This document shows positions 35,515 to 45,071 of a stretch of 64,000 nt of DNA, piece by piece. The notes below the pieces were generated by a model. It worked only from the letters and a program-made list of their open reading frames with translations. It ran no database searches and was not told the origin of the DNA. This DNA comes from Stenogyne calaminthoides (Eukaryota; Streptophyta; Magnoliopsida; Lamiales; Lamiaceae), in the NCBI GenBank assembly GCA_037126765.1, contig JBBCBC010000030.1, positions 8,640,786 to 8,704,785 of the forward strand, given 5' to 3'. The first letter of the stretch is position 1, and the number at the start of each line of letters is the position of its first letter. The translations under genes and the position numbers were made by a program.

Positions 35515-35616
35515 TCTATGAGTTAACCTGAAAAAAGCTTTTACACCCAGAAAACGCATGCGCCTATTCATCGACATTACGGAAAAAAGGGCTAGCCCAC
35601 ATGGTTAACTCATAGA
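35515..35616 (-). other. hairpin in the viral leader
   Basis: TCTATGAGTTAACC (35,515-35,528) and its exact inverse (35,603-35,616) enclose about 75 bases, with a further palindrome GGGCTAGCCC in between. Plant pararetrovirus leaders fold into large stem-loops, which fits the position downstream of the promoter. Confidence 0.5.
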
Positions 35617-35967
35617 TATCACTAGAAAACTCAAACCTACCGGTTAAACCAACTCTACCTTTGATATATCAAATTACAGATCATTATAGGAATATACTTC
35701 CAAATGCACATGATGGTAGAATATAGTTAAGTCAGGTCATGATTCAATACAAGTAATTTAGCCGACCATTGAGGCGGAGATCATCAGAAAAAAAAAAATT
35801 TAATAAAAAATTTAAATAAACAACAATATACCTTAATGAGCCTCAATCAGAAACAAACTTATAAACAAAATTATTACAAGGCTTAAGGGTTGCACATGAG
35901 AGGGATAGAGAGAGAAAAAGAGAGGGCGAGTAAACTCAAGCATACCTTTGAAAAGAAAATTTTGAAC

Positions 35968-35977
35968 CTATAAATAG
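35968..35977 (-). promoter_or_regulatory. TATA box of the viral promoter
   Basis: CTATTTATAG on the minus strand, placed after the last ORF and before the leader, as for the pregenomic RNA promoter of plant pararetroviruses. Confidence 0.6.
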
Positions 35978-36110
35978 ATGAAAGAGCCTGACATGAAACC
36001 CCGAATTTCAAAATAAAAAATAAACAGTGCGGAAAAAACAAAACCGCAAAAGTAAAAAAGTAAAAGTATGAATAGTAATTACTATTCAGAACAGTACTTT
36101 GTCTGTCAAG

Positions 36111-36127
36111 TGACGTATGCAATGACG
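36111..36127 (+). promoter_or_regulatory. as-1-like element of the viral promoter
   Basis: Two TGACG motifs seven bases apart (TGACGTATGCAATGACG), the spacing of the as-1 element bound by plant TGA bZIP factors. It lies about 140 bp upstream of the TATA box. Confidence 0.65.
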
Positions 36128-36190
36128 AAATTTAATTTTGTCTGATACTGTAGTCACATCTTGCAAAAATGTGCTAAGTCAAAATCTTCG

Positions 36191-36535
36191 TTAGATCGCC
36201 ATTAAAGAAGCTTGTTTTTTCAGGAGCTTAAGAGTCTCCTTAAATCCTGTCAATTGTTGACGAGAAGCTTCATTTCTTCTACCTAAAGATTCTATCCATG
36301 GAATTCCTTCTTCCAAAACTCTTATTTTCTTTTTAAGAATTTTTAGATAATTCTTATCTTCAATAACATTATTTTCATTATCAATTAAAATATCAGAAGG
36401 AGTTCTCCATATATTATAATGAAGCCCTCCTGTGTCACTTAGGAGATATAATAACCTGGAACGAATTATTCCATGTTGAATGTCCCATCCTTCCATTGTA
36501 AAAGATGGAAAGAAACCATTTGGATAAGATCCCAT
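36191..36535 (-). pseudogene. short viral ORF of unknown function, copy B (complete)
   Basis: A 114-codon ORF whose ATG overlaps the TAA of the ORF before it (TAATG). It is followed by the promoter. The C-terminal half is lysine- and leucine-rich, coiled-coil-like. I do not recognise a domain. A second copy, truncated and fused to another sequence at its 3' side, lies at 41,355-41,684. Confidence 0.6.
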
Positions 36536-36679
36536 TAAAACTTGTTGTCTTTTAGTTTCCCTTTAAGAGAATTCTTCAAAAGATCAAAACTTTCTTGAAT
36601 GGAAAATTCTTGATCATCTTCATTCGGATCCTGAGCATCTTGAAGGTCAGATCCAGAAATCATAGAAGTATCTGATTTT
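36238..36679 (-). repeat. 442 bp direct repeat, copy B
   Basis: Matches 41,387-41,828 with about nine substitutions and no indel, at a constant offset of 5,149 bp. Confidence 0.92.
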
Positions 36680-37864
36680 AAATCAGAAAAATCAACATCC
36701 TTAAATAAACCATTTTTAATATGATCCATATAAAGATCCATAATTTTCTCCTTAGAAAATATGTCAAAATACTTCTTAGAGTATTCAGAGAATGATGGAA
36801 GAGAACTAGAAGTTTTGTCAACCGAATTCTTTATGTATTCTTCTATTTTGGATTTAATCCTCATAATATTTTCTTGTAATGGTGACTCATTGGAGCCAGG
36901 GGTAATAACATTTAAGTTATTCCAAAATCTTGTTGTATGGATTCTCCATAAACAAGGTGTTCCATATTCGGTATAACCGAACTCTGGTTTTCATTTCCAA
37001 ACCCATGGAATACCAGAATCAACAAAAAAACATACAAGTAGTTTTACCACTTGTATCATGAGACTTTAAGTTTGAAGAAATAACAGAATATTCTTCTAAA
37101 AGATTTTTAACCTCTTCAGGCAAAATATCTGCCAATGCTCCAAAATTTCCCCACCAGATAAAAAGCCAATTAGGGATCTGATTTTTGCCAATAATTTCAC
37201 AAATTTTTATTAGCCAGGTATGAAAATGCTTAGCATTCTAATAAAGTAAAGTTTTATAAAAACTTTGTAAGTAATCCCAGTAATTGTACTGGTAAGTAGT
37301 GTGTGTGACCTCATTGGTCATACTTCTTTCCGCAAAAGGTGAAGTTTCCCATTCTTGGATGGAGATGACTTTTTTAATGATAAATTTAGAGTAATTAATA
37401 ATTTTACTCTTAGGAGGAAAATGCTGAATTTCAACACTTCCGAGACTAATGAGAATATTCTCATAAAATCCTCTGGATTTATAAGTCTCCACATTCCAAT
37501 TTGAATTTGGAAAATACTTTTTCATAAGAATCCATGGGGACTCTTTAAATTTTTCATCGCCATCTTCAATAATAAGAATCAATTCTTTCTTAGAAGAATC
37601 AAAGAATTTATATTCTTTTTGAGCAACTGAAGAGTATGATTCTCCATCATCAGGTTTTGAGGGATTGTCCTCAGCCTGGATATTCCTGCTACGTTGTCTG
37701 AGGAATTCTTGAAATTCCTTTTCAACATTTTCTCATTTTGAAGAAGAACCAACACCAGAAATGTTCTGATTATAAAGGGATTTCTTCCCTTGTTGTAAAA
37801 TAGGAGATCCTTTGCCTCATCTTCCTCTATAAGAGGAATAAGAACTTCTTCCAGAATGGCTCAT
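36535..37864 (-). pseudogene. viral ORF after pol, transactivator/inclusion-body-protein-like, broken
   Basis: From an ATG at 37,864, just after the end of the RNase H ORF, the minus strand carries a Ser/Arg-rich start. Then come a piece open at 37,582-37,238, a Trp-rich WLFIWWGNFG stretch, and an acidic end open at 36,864-36,535. Position and the Trp-rich core suggest the translational transactivator/inclusion body protein of plant pararetroviruses; this rests on position more than on residues. Several stops and frame changes interrupt it. Confidence 0.5.
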
Positions 37865-37869
37865 TACTG

Positions 37870-39780
37870 TCATGAAGAAATCAATTCACGAGTTAAAAAA
37901 TCTGGAAGATGATTATCTTTCCCTTGCTTATGGATAATATTAAAATCAAAATAAGCAAGATGTGATTGCCATCGGGCAAACATTTGCTTTGAAACATTAT
38001 GTTCAAAGTCTTTGAAGAGCATGAATGTAGCAGCTTTACAATCAGTATAAATTGTAAATTTTTTATTATATAAATCATCTTGGAATTTAAGAACACATTT
38101 AACAATAGATACAATATCTTTAGCGGTGGCAGAATAATTCTTCTGACTATTATTCCATTTACTAGAATAAAATTTAATAATGTAATCCTTTTTATTATCA
38201 GGATTAATTTGTTTCAAAATACCACCATACCCCAAATATGAGGCATCAGTTTCAACTATTTTTTTCCCATGAGGGATTAGCAAGCATAAGACAATGAATA
38301 TTCTTGACCTTATCTTTAATTCTAATAACAGCCTTAGTATGATTATAATTCCAAGGAGAAGGATTCTTCTTAAGCCTATCATATAAGATAGCGAAATCTT
38401 CAGCAAGATTTTTAATATAAGAAGACACATAATTAAGACTTCCTAAAAATCTTTGTAACTGAGTTTTATCAGTTATAATATCAGGAAATTTATTACCAAA
38501 TTCAATACTTCGTTGAATAGGAATCATATTACCTTTATCAATTATATGACCAAAAAATTTAACTTTGGTTTGGAATAAAACCATTTTAGGTTTTGAAATG
38601 ATTAAACCATTTTTAATAACTAAGTTTTTAAACATATCAAGGTGTTTAAAATGTATTTCAATATCTTTAGAAAATACAAGAATGTCATCAATATATAGAC
38701 AATAATAAAATCACTATAAGGATTAAAAATGTCATTCATAATTTGCTGAAATTCTGAAGGAGCATTCTTAAGACCAAAAGGCATAACAGTCCATTCGTAA
38801 TGACCAAACGGAACATTGAAGGTAGTTTTATACCTATCAGGTTGATTAATCTGAATTTGCCAAAAGTCTGATTTTAAATCAAATTTAGAGAAGACAAGGG
38901 CATTGACTAATCTGTCAAGAAGATCTTTCTTATTAGGAATAGGATGTCTAATCCATTTTAAAACCTTATTAAGAGGTTTATAATTAATAACTAATCTAGG
39001 AACTCCGCGTTCCTGTTCAGAATGCTTATTAACATAGAAAGCGGTACAAGACCAAGAAGATTTAGAAGGAGTAATAAACTTCTTCTGTAATAAGGAAGAT
39101 ATTTCCTTTTTACATAACTCTAAATAATCAGAGTTCATTTGACAAGGTCTAGACTTAGTCGGTATTTTATTTTCTTTGAAATCTTCCTCATAAGGAAGAG
39201 AAACTATATGTTTCTTTCTATCCCAAAAAGCATTAGGAAAATCATTGCAAATTTCAATAGAAAATTTGTTATTTAAAAATTTGATTTTATCCTGAAGCTT
39301 ATGATTTTTTAATCTATCATTAATAGTGATAGAATTAAGCTCATCTTTAGGAAAGTTAATTTGACAATTTTTATTGTTAATTTGATCTTGAATCAAATTA
39401 AGAACCTTATGAATAGGTTTAGTAATAAACTTAAAAGTGATAGGTTTACCGTTATAGGTACATGTAATACCTCATTCCCCAACAAATGTAAGAGGATATA
39501 TTTTAAATAAAAAAGGAAGACCAATAATCATTTTGACTAGTAATGCCTTCAGCAATAAGAAAGTCATTAGAGATACAACAACCATCAACACAAACATAAG
39601 CATTTTTAAGTTTGTAATTAATTTTTAAAGATCCTCCACCTGCATGAGAAAGAGAGTGAGTAGTTTTTTCAAAGAATTTAGTAGGAATTATTCCTAACTG
39701 TATGACACTTAAGTCAGCACCACTATCAATCATAGCAATAAAATCTTTCTTATAAGAGTTATTTATAAGAAGAGAAATCT
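37870..39780 (-). pseudogene. viral protease, reverse transcriptase and RNase H, broken
   Basis: The aspartic protease motif MIDSGAD lies near 39,730. Reverse transcriptase motifs follow (VPRLVINYKPLN, FSKFDLKSDFWQI, MPFGLKNAP). A one-base frame break falls inside the catalytic Asp-Asp motif at about 38,700. The connection region with FLGSLNYV follows, then RNase H with ETDASYLGYGG and YTDCKAA, ending at 37,870. Frame changes at about 39,480, 38,700 and 38,270 and a stop before 39,480 separate the pieces. The enzyme set copies pregenomic RNA into DNA; this copy is inactive. Confidence 0.88.
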
Positions 39781-39793
39781 TGGTATACCATTT

Positions 39794-41368
39794 TTAGGAT
39801 ATAATCATGTTAATAGTAGATAAATGATTTTTATCAATATTAACATTACTACTATTATCTAAAAATTTTGAAAGAGGATTAGAGCTAGTTTCACCAACTT
39901 CAATTTTTCCTTTACCTTTCTCAATGAAAGAAAGAGGAACAAAAAGATGAGTATTCTGGTTTTGAAGAATCTTGACATCAGTCTTCAGATTATTAATCTC
40001 ATGAATTAAATCATTAATAGTTACGGGATTATTTTTAATATTCTTAAGGCGAAGAAGTTTTTCTAATTCACCCATATTATAATAATTACTATCAATCTTA
40101 TTAGAAAGACTAGTTTTATTATTATCCTCATTATTATAAGAGGAATCGTGATAAGAGGAATCATGTAATTGTTCAATGATTTTATCTCTTAAACCAGAAT
40201 CTTTAATCTGTTTCAGAAATTCTAAAATATTATTATTAGTCAAGTTACTAATATTCATATCTTGAAATTGACTCATGAGTTTATAAAACTCATTATCTGT
40301 ATTATTATCATCAATATTACTGATACAGTTAAGACAAGGTTTTCCAAGTACACAATCGTTACATTTTTCCTTATCAGACTTATCAGAAACTTCATCATCA
40401 GATGTAGATTCAATAGAACAGCAGTCATTATAAGACTTTTCTGATTCAGAATCAGTATTAGGACTCATCATAACAATTTTAAAAAGAGTTTCTTTGAGCT
40501 CTTCATTAATATCAAGATTTTTAATCTTGTCTTTAGCATAACACTGATTAGCATAATGACCAAGTCTATTACATTTTTTACAAATAATTGTATTATATTT
40601 TTTCTTTTTAAAAGATTTTCTTTTATTTTTATCATGTTCATGATCCTTTTCTTTATTTTTATTCTTAGAATGATGTTTTCTTTTCTTATAAGTAGATTTA
40701 TGTTTAAAATCTCTTTTATTAGTTTTAATTAAACTATTTTTAGAATTAAGATTGTCTAATCCAAATTGATCACAGAATTGACCTAATTGTTTTCTTTCTA
40801 AAAGATTATCCTTTTTAATTTGATTTCTTAATTTTAGTTCATTACAAAGATTTAATCATTCCTGAACACAAATACTAATAATTTGGCCAAAAGTATAAGA
40901 CTCATAATGAATTGAATTAGAGTCTTTTCTAAGAATTTTCTTAACTCTTTCAGCAAATAAATGAGGAAGACCATCAATTGGTTGAGTAATGTGACTATTA
41001 TCTAAGTCATCATCTAAAGCCGAAATATTAAGGTTACTAAATTTTTCATTAATGATCTTTTCAATATCAGACACAGAAGCTTCAGATTTAAAATCTTTTA
41101 TCTCAATAGGAGACTGAATAGACGAAACAGTTTTAATAATAACATTATTATTAATATTATCATTATTTTCAGATTTGTTCTGAGAATCAATTTTAGAGAT
41201 GATTTTATCAACTTTATCATGTAAAGAAATAATTTCTTCTCCAAGGATAGAAAGATAAAGATTACACAAATTATTTTGTTCAATCATTTGATTGACATGT
41301 TTAACAGCAATTTGTAAGACATCATTTTCTATGATTCTAGAGAATGGAAGAAAATTAAATATCCTCAT
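39794..41368 (-). pseudogene. viral coat-protein-like ORF with zinc knuckle, one internal stop
   Basis: One frame of 525 codons with a single in-frame TGA at 40,856-40,858. The N-terminal part is rich in Ile, Asn and Lys with predicted helices. Then comes a strongly basic stretch of Lys/His repeats, a CCHC knuckle (CKKCNRLGHYANQC) at 40,541-40,582, an acidic Ser/Asp/Glu region, and a second Cys cluster (CNDCVLGKPCLNC). This order (basic, knuckle, acidic) is that of plant pararetrovirus coat proteins. The first 170 codons could instead be the tail of another protein joined here by the deletion. Confidence 0.72.
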
Positions 41369-41828
41369 AATCCAAAGGATTTAAGACCTTAAATCCTACC
41401 AATTGTTGACGAGAAGCTTCATTTCTTCTACCTAAAGATTCTATCCATGGAATTCCTTCTTCCAAAGCTCTTATTTTCTTTTTAAGAATTTTTAGATAAT
41501 TCTTATCTTCAATAACATTATTTTCATTATCAATTAAAATATCAGAAGGAGTTCTCCAGATATTATAATGAAGCCCTCCTGTGTCACTTAGGAGATAGAA
41601 TAACCTGGAACGAATTATTCCATGTTGAATGTCCCATCCTTCCGTTGTAAAAGATGGAAAGAAACCATTTGGATAAGATCTCATTAAAACTTGTTGTCTT
41701 TTAGTTTCCCTTTAAGAAAATTCTTCAAAAGATCAAAACTTTCTTGAATGGAAAATTCTTGATCATCTTCATTCGGATCCTGAGCATCTTGAAGGTCAGA
41801 TCCAGAAATCATAGAAGTATCTGATTTT
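41355..41828 (-). pseudogene. viral short-ORF copy A, truncated at both sides
   Basis: Repeats the end of the preceding ORF and the start of the short ORF seen at 36,191-36,679. On its 3' side it leaves the shared sequence at 41,387 and joins the coat-protein-like region. On its 5' side it stops at 41,828 against a TA repeat. It therefore marks both the integration end and an internal deletion junction. Confidence 0.8.
41387..41828 (-). repeat. 442 bp direct repeat, copy A
   Basis: Partner of 36,238-36,679, about 98 percent alike by eye count. Confidence 0.92.
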
Positions 41829-42065
41829 GATATATATATATATATCAAATGTGGAATGCTCAAGTGATTAAACTTCACTAATTAATACCCGAGGTCTTTA
41901 TATGTGGTGTTGTTGTTGCAGTGTGGTTGCGGTTTCGATCGATAGCAAGATGAAAATATGTGCATTTATCCTTCTTGTTTTAATTTATGTGTTTATTATA
42001 TACTTTCCCCTAAAATTTAAATCTTGGATCCAACACTGCACCTAGACACAACAAAATTGTGTCTG
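41829..42065 (+). repeat. TA microsatellite and SINE-like repeat, copy 2
   Basis: (TA)n, then TCAAATGTGGAATGCTCAAG, CCCGAGGTC, TCGATCGATAGCAAGATGAA, CTTCTTGTTTTAATTTATGTG and AAATCTTGGATCC. This parallels 34,455-34,684 plus 35,250-35,435 without the foldback element. The box B is no longer recognisable here. Confidence 0.5.
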
Positions 42066-43159
42066 CTTTTGGGTCAGCGTTTGAGTTAGAAAATTGTGGC
42101 AATTTGCCCTAAAACTCAGGGAGTTGGAGATGGTACCTTAAAAATAGTATCGTTTAAAACTTAAGTTTTATCTGAAGTCCTGGCACGCAAAAGATTGGAC
42201 TCTAGCATATTGTTGCGTAGTAGAACCGCCACCTAGCCTATCTATTTCCTTGAACCATAATATTACATACGAATAAATTTATTCAAAAAATTAATAAAAA
42301 TGTCCAATATTTAGTTCAATTTGATTTTCCTTTTATGATATATTTACTTTTATTACTGTTGATAGCAATTTTATCGGGTTGAATAAACGGATTGTAATGT
42401 GGCTGATAACGGGAGATTTTTATTAATGTGGCTATAACGGGAGGATTGTTCCCATTCATTTTGAATATCTGATAATGGGAGATTTTTTATTAATTGTGGC
42501 TATAACAATCCTGTCGTATGTAGCTGATAACGGGAGATAGCTAAATATTGGCTGATAAACGGATTGTAATGTGGCTATCAACCCGATTTTTATTACTGTT
42601 GATAGCTGATAATGGGAGATTTTTATTAATGTGGTTATGACGGGAAATTGATAGCTCAAGAGTTCTTCCCGTATCTCAAGGGTTGAATAAACTCTTAAGC
42701 TCTTCCCTTAAGATGATTTTTGTATATATGAATGGGAGCAAAATGAGAGTTACAATTAGGGGTGTGGTCCTCTATTTATAGAGGATCACCCTTAAAAACT
42801 ACAAATACTATTAACATATCTCAACCCTTTATTTTAGGGTTTTATTACAAATGTGAATTTAATAATTAAAACGGATCTACTTTACCTTAAGTGCACTTGT
42901 CTTGTCTCGTAAAATTGATGACACTTTGATGTCGACACTTGATCTTATCGAATCTGCGCATCTTCGAATACCTAAAATCCTGTCGAGTGGGGTAGATTTG
43001 GGCTAAGGTGGACCTTCCCGACGTATCAAATTACGGGTACATATTCGGGATAATTTGTTCTACAACAATTACATAAATGTCTATCCCTCGCACTAGGTCG
43101 TGCATGAGTTGCGCGACCCCATGTGTGATTCATGTGCGATTTTTTTTAGTAAGGGTATA
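42066..43159. other. no gene seen; AT-rich with a repeat cluster
   Basis: Only short overlapping ORFs. Holds the repeat cluster at 42,350-42,660. A stretch at 42,700-43,000 looks like an old LTR end, including TTCCCTTAAGATG and a GGGTAGATTTGGGC context, but I could not pair it. Confidence 0.4.
42350..42660. repeat. cluster of direct and inverted short repeats
   Basis: GGGAGATTTTTATTAATGTGG-type words (three to four copies), CTGATAACGGGAGAT (two copies plus variants), ACGGATTGTAATGTGGCT (two copies) and TTATTACTGTTGATAGC (two copies), mixed in order. The outer part is partly palindromic (ATCGGGTTGA with TCAACCCGAT). Confidence 0.7.
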
Positions 43160-43162
43160 CTA

Positions 43163-43487
43163 TAAGATAATAGTGTATTGCCTATGAATTTTTTCAATAT
43201 TTTTTCATCATACATACAAAATTTCCAACGATAATAATTTCGTCATTAAATAGTACGACTTTATCTATATTTTGCTTACAAAATATTCTAATTATACATG
43301 CTATTTTTAAGCTACAAACATAATTGTCTATAAAAATGTAAATTGCATAGGAAATTATTTGTGTAGGTTTGCCTACAAAAATTACAAATGTGTAGATAAA
43401 TTGCTAATAAGTAATTTGTTTGTTTAAAAAATTATTTGTGTAGATATTTTTTCAAAAAATATTCTAAAAATTAATAGGCAAATAGTA
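43163..43487. mobile_element. MITE-like inverted-repeat element next to the LTR
   Basis: Left end TAGTGTATTGCCTATGAATT and right end, inverted, TACTATTTGCCTATTAATTT, continuing as AATATTTTTT on both arms. About 325 bp, AT-rich. The minus-strand LTR starts three bases further right. Confidence 0.45.
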
Positions 43488-43489
43488 CG

Positions 43490-45047
43490 TGTAGGTCCCG
43501 AACTGGTTTCGTGAGGGCAGAAGTCTAGAGGGAGGGGTGAATAGACTTCTGAAAACTTTTTTCAGGTCGAGGTGTGCAGGTTTTTTCGATCAGTGCAAGT
43601 GAATCAGTTTGGACTGATATCCAACTTACTGATCGCCTGAGGGCATATCAGTTCGGTGTCTATCAGTTTAACTGATTGTGCGGAAGCTAGTTTATACCCG
43701 TGTGAAAAATCAATTTAAAACAAATCAGATTCCGAAGCTGTTTTCAATCAGATGACTATGGAGTCAAACTGATCAGATCAGTAGCTTGGTGCTAGCTGAT
43801 CCTAACTCAGAATATGTATGCAGATTTACTCAAGTTGTGTGCAATAGTGTAAAGCAGTTAATCAAACAGGTAAATGCACACAAGATTTATAGTGGTTCGG
43901 ACAACCAGTCCTACGTCCACTCTTCCCTATCACAAGGGGCACCAACTTAACCAACTGGACTTAGATTATTGTGTTAGTCCAACACATTACACCAACAGAT
44001 ATTTATAGAGCTCTCACTCAACCGATCCCAGAAATCAGAACTAGAAACCCTAGTCTGAAATCTTGCTAAACAAACTTAACCTAACTTTGGGTTTTGGGTA
44101 AGATTTGTTATTTGTTCCAACTTTGAAATCTATCCTAGTATTTAAGTAGCCTAACAGCTAAAGGATAAGATTTATGTGCTAAGAACTATGAGATGAACAC
44201 TTAGAAAATAATCTTCAAGGTTGTGTTCTTCGTACGGAAATTTTGCTATAGTATATGAGCTTCTTGATAATTTCCGTGTTTTCACTCTGAAGAGTAATCC
44301 CATATTTATAGACCTCGAAATCAAAGAGCCGTTGGAGAGCAATTTGAATTTCCGGCTATATTTGGTAGGTTTGCAGGATTTGATGTGACGTGCTTCCAGG
44401 AACGGCATGGCCGAAAGCGTGTATGTTGTTTTTCTAGCCGTTTGACTATGCAGCGCCGAAATCCGCAGTGTTAGCTCAGGTCATACGTGTCTTGTTCTTA
44501 TTGGTTAACAAGTACAGCATGTCAGAGTTTGTTCACCAACTAAAGTTGACATTCTTCTTGTTCAGATCAACAACGTATGACTTGGTGAAACATTAGTTGA
44601 CACCTGGTGTGAGCTGACCTGATCAGTTACAACTGATCAGTCTACCTGATAGAGTCTTCTGATGCCAGTTGTATTAGCTTCAACTAGCAGACTCGACTGA
44701 TGTAGGTCTTCTAGTCTGGATCTTGATCTTCTGGTAGTCTTCTGATCTTTAGGTCTTCTGAGCTATTGGCTTCATGTCTTCACCTGATCATCTGATTAAC
44801 TGATCATTCGACTAACTGATTATCTGATCTTCTGACCTTGTCTTGTCTTCTGATCTCAACTGGTCTTCTGACCTGACCTATACATATTGAGTTCCCCCTC
44901 AATATGTGACCTACCTTAAACATCAGTTGTCTATACATTTCAGCTGGTCATCCTAACCTGATTCTAAAATATCAGTCAGCTAACAGGTCTGACTGGTCCT
45001 ATTACAAACTGTTTTGGAACTTCCATCAAAACTAAATACAATAATCT
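43490..45047 (-). repeat. LTR of family B copia, minus strand
   Basis: Ends on the minus strand in GGGACCTACA at 43,490, like the LTR at 19,717-21,254. Similar over most of its length, including CACATATTGAGGGGGAACTC and the TATA box. Its start is degenerate (TATTGTATTTAGTTTTGATG). No primer site or gag follows to the left, so it is either a solo LTR or the 3' LTR of the element whose ORFs end at 45,072. Confidence 0.8.
44303..44310 (-). promoter_or_regulatory. LTR TATA box
   Basis: GTCTATAAATATGGG on the minus strand, same place as in the LTR at 19,717. Confidence 0.55.
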
Positions 45048-45071
45048 GATCTAAGACATCTTTTGATTCCT

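Larger units (their letters stand above)
35440..41828 (-). mobile_element. endogenous pararetrovirus (Caulimoviridae-like), degraded, more than one unit long
   Basis: On the minus strand: a coat-protein-like ORF with zinc knuckle, protease, reverse transcriptase and RNase H, a further ORF and a short ORF, then a promoter and hairpin-bearing leader. This is the order of plant pararetroviruses. There are no LTRs. The segment at 41,387-41,828 is repeated at 36,238-36,679, as when a circular genome integrates with overlapping ends. The right end joins a TA microsatellite. Many stops and frame changes show it is an old, inactive copy. No movement-protein ORF is recognised, so part of the genome is probably deleted. 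Genus not assigned. Confidence 0.85.

Noticed and set aside
36105..36130. The TGACG pair as part of a host gene promoter
   Set aside because: It lies inside the viral insert, between the last viral ORF and the viral TATA box, so it belongs to the virus.
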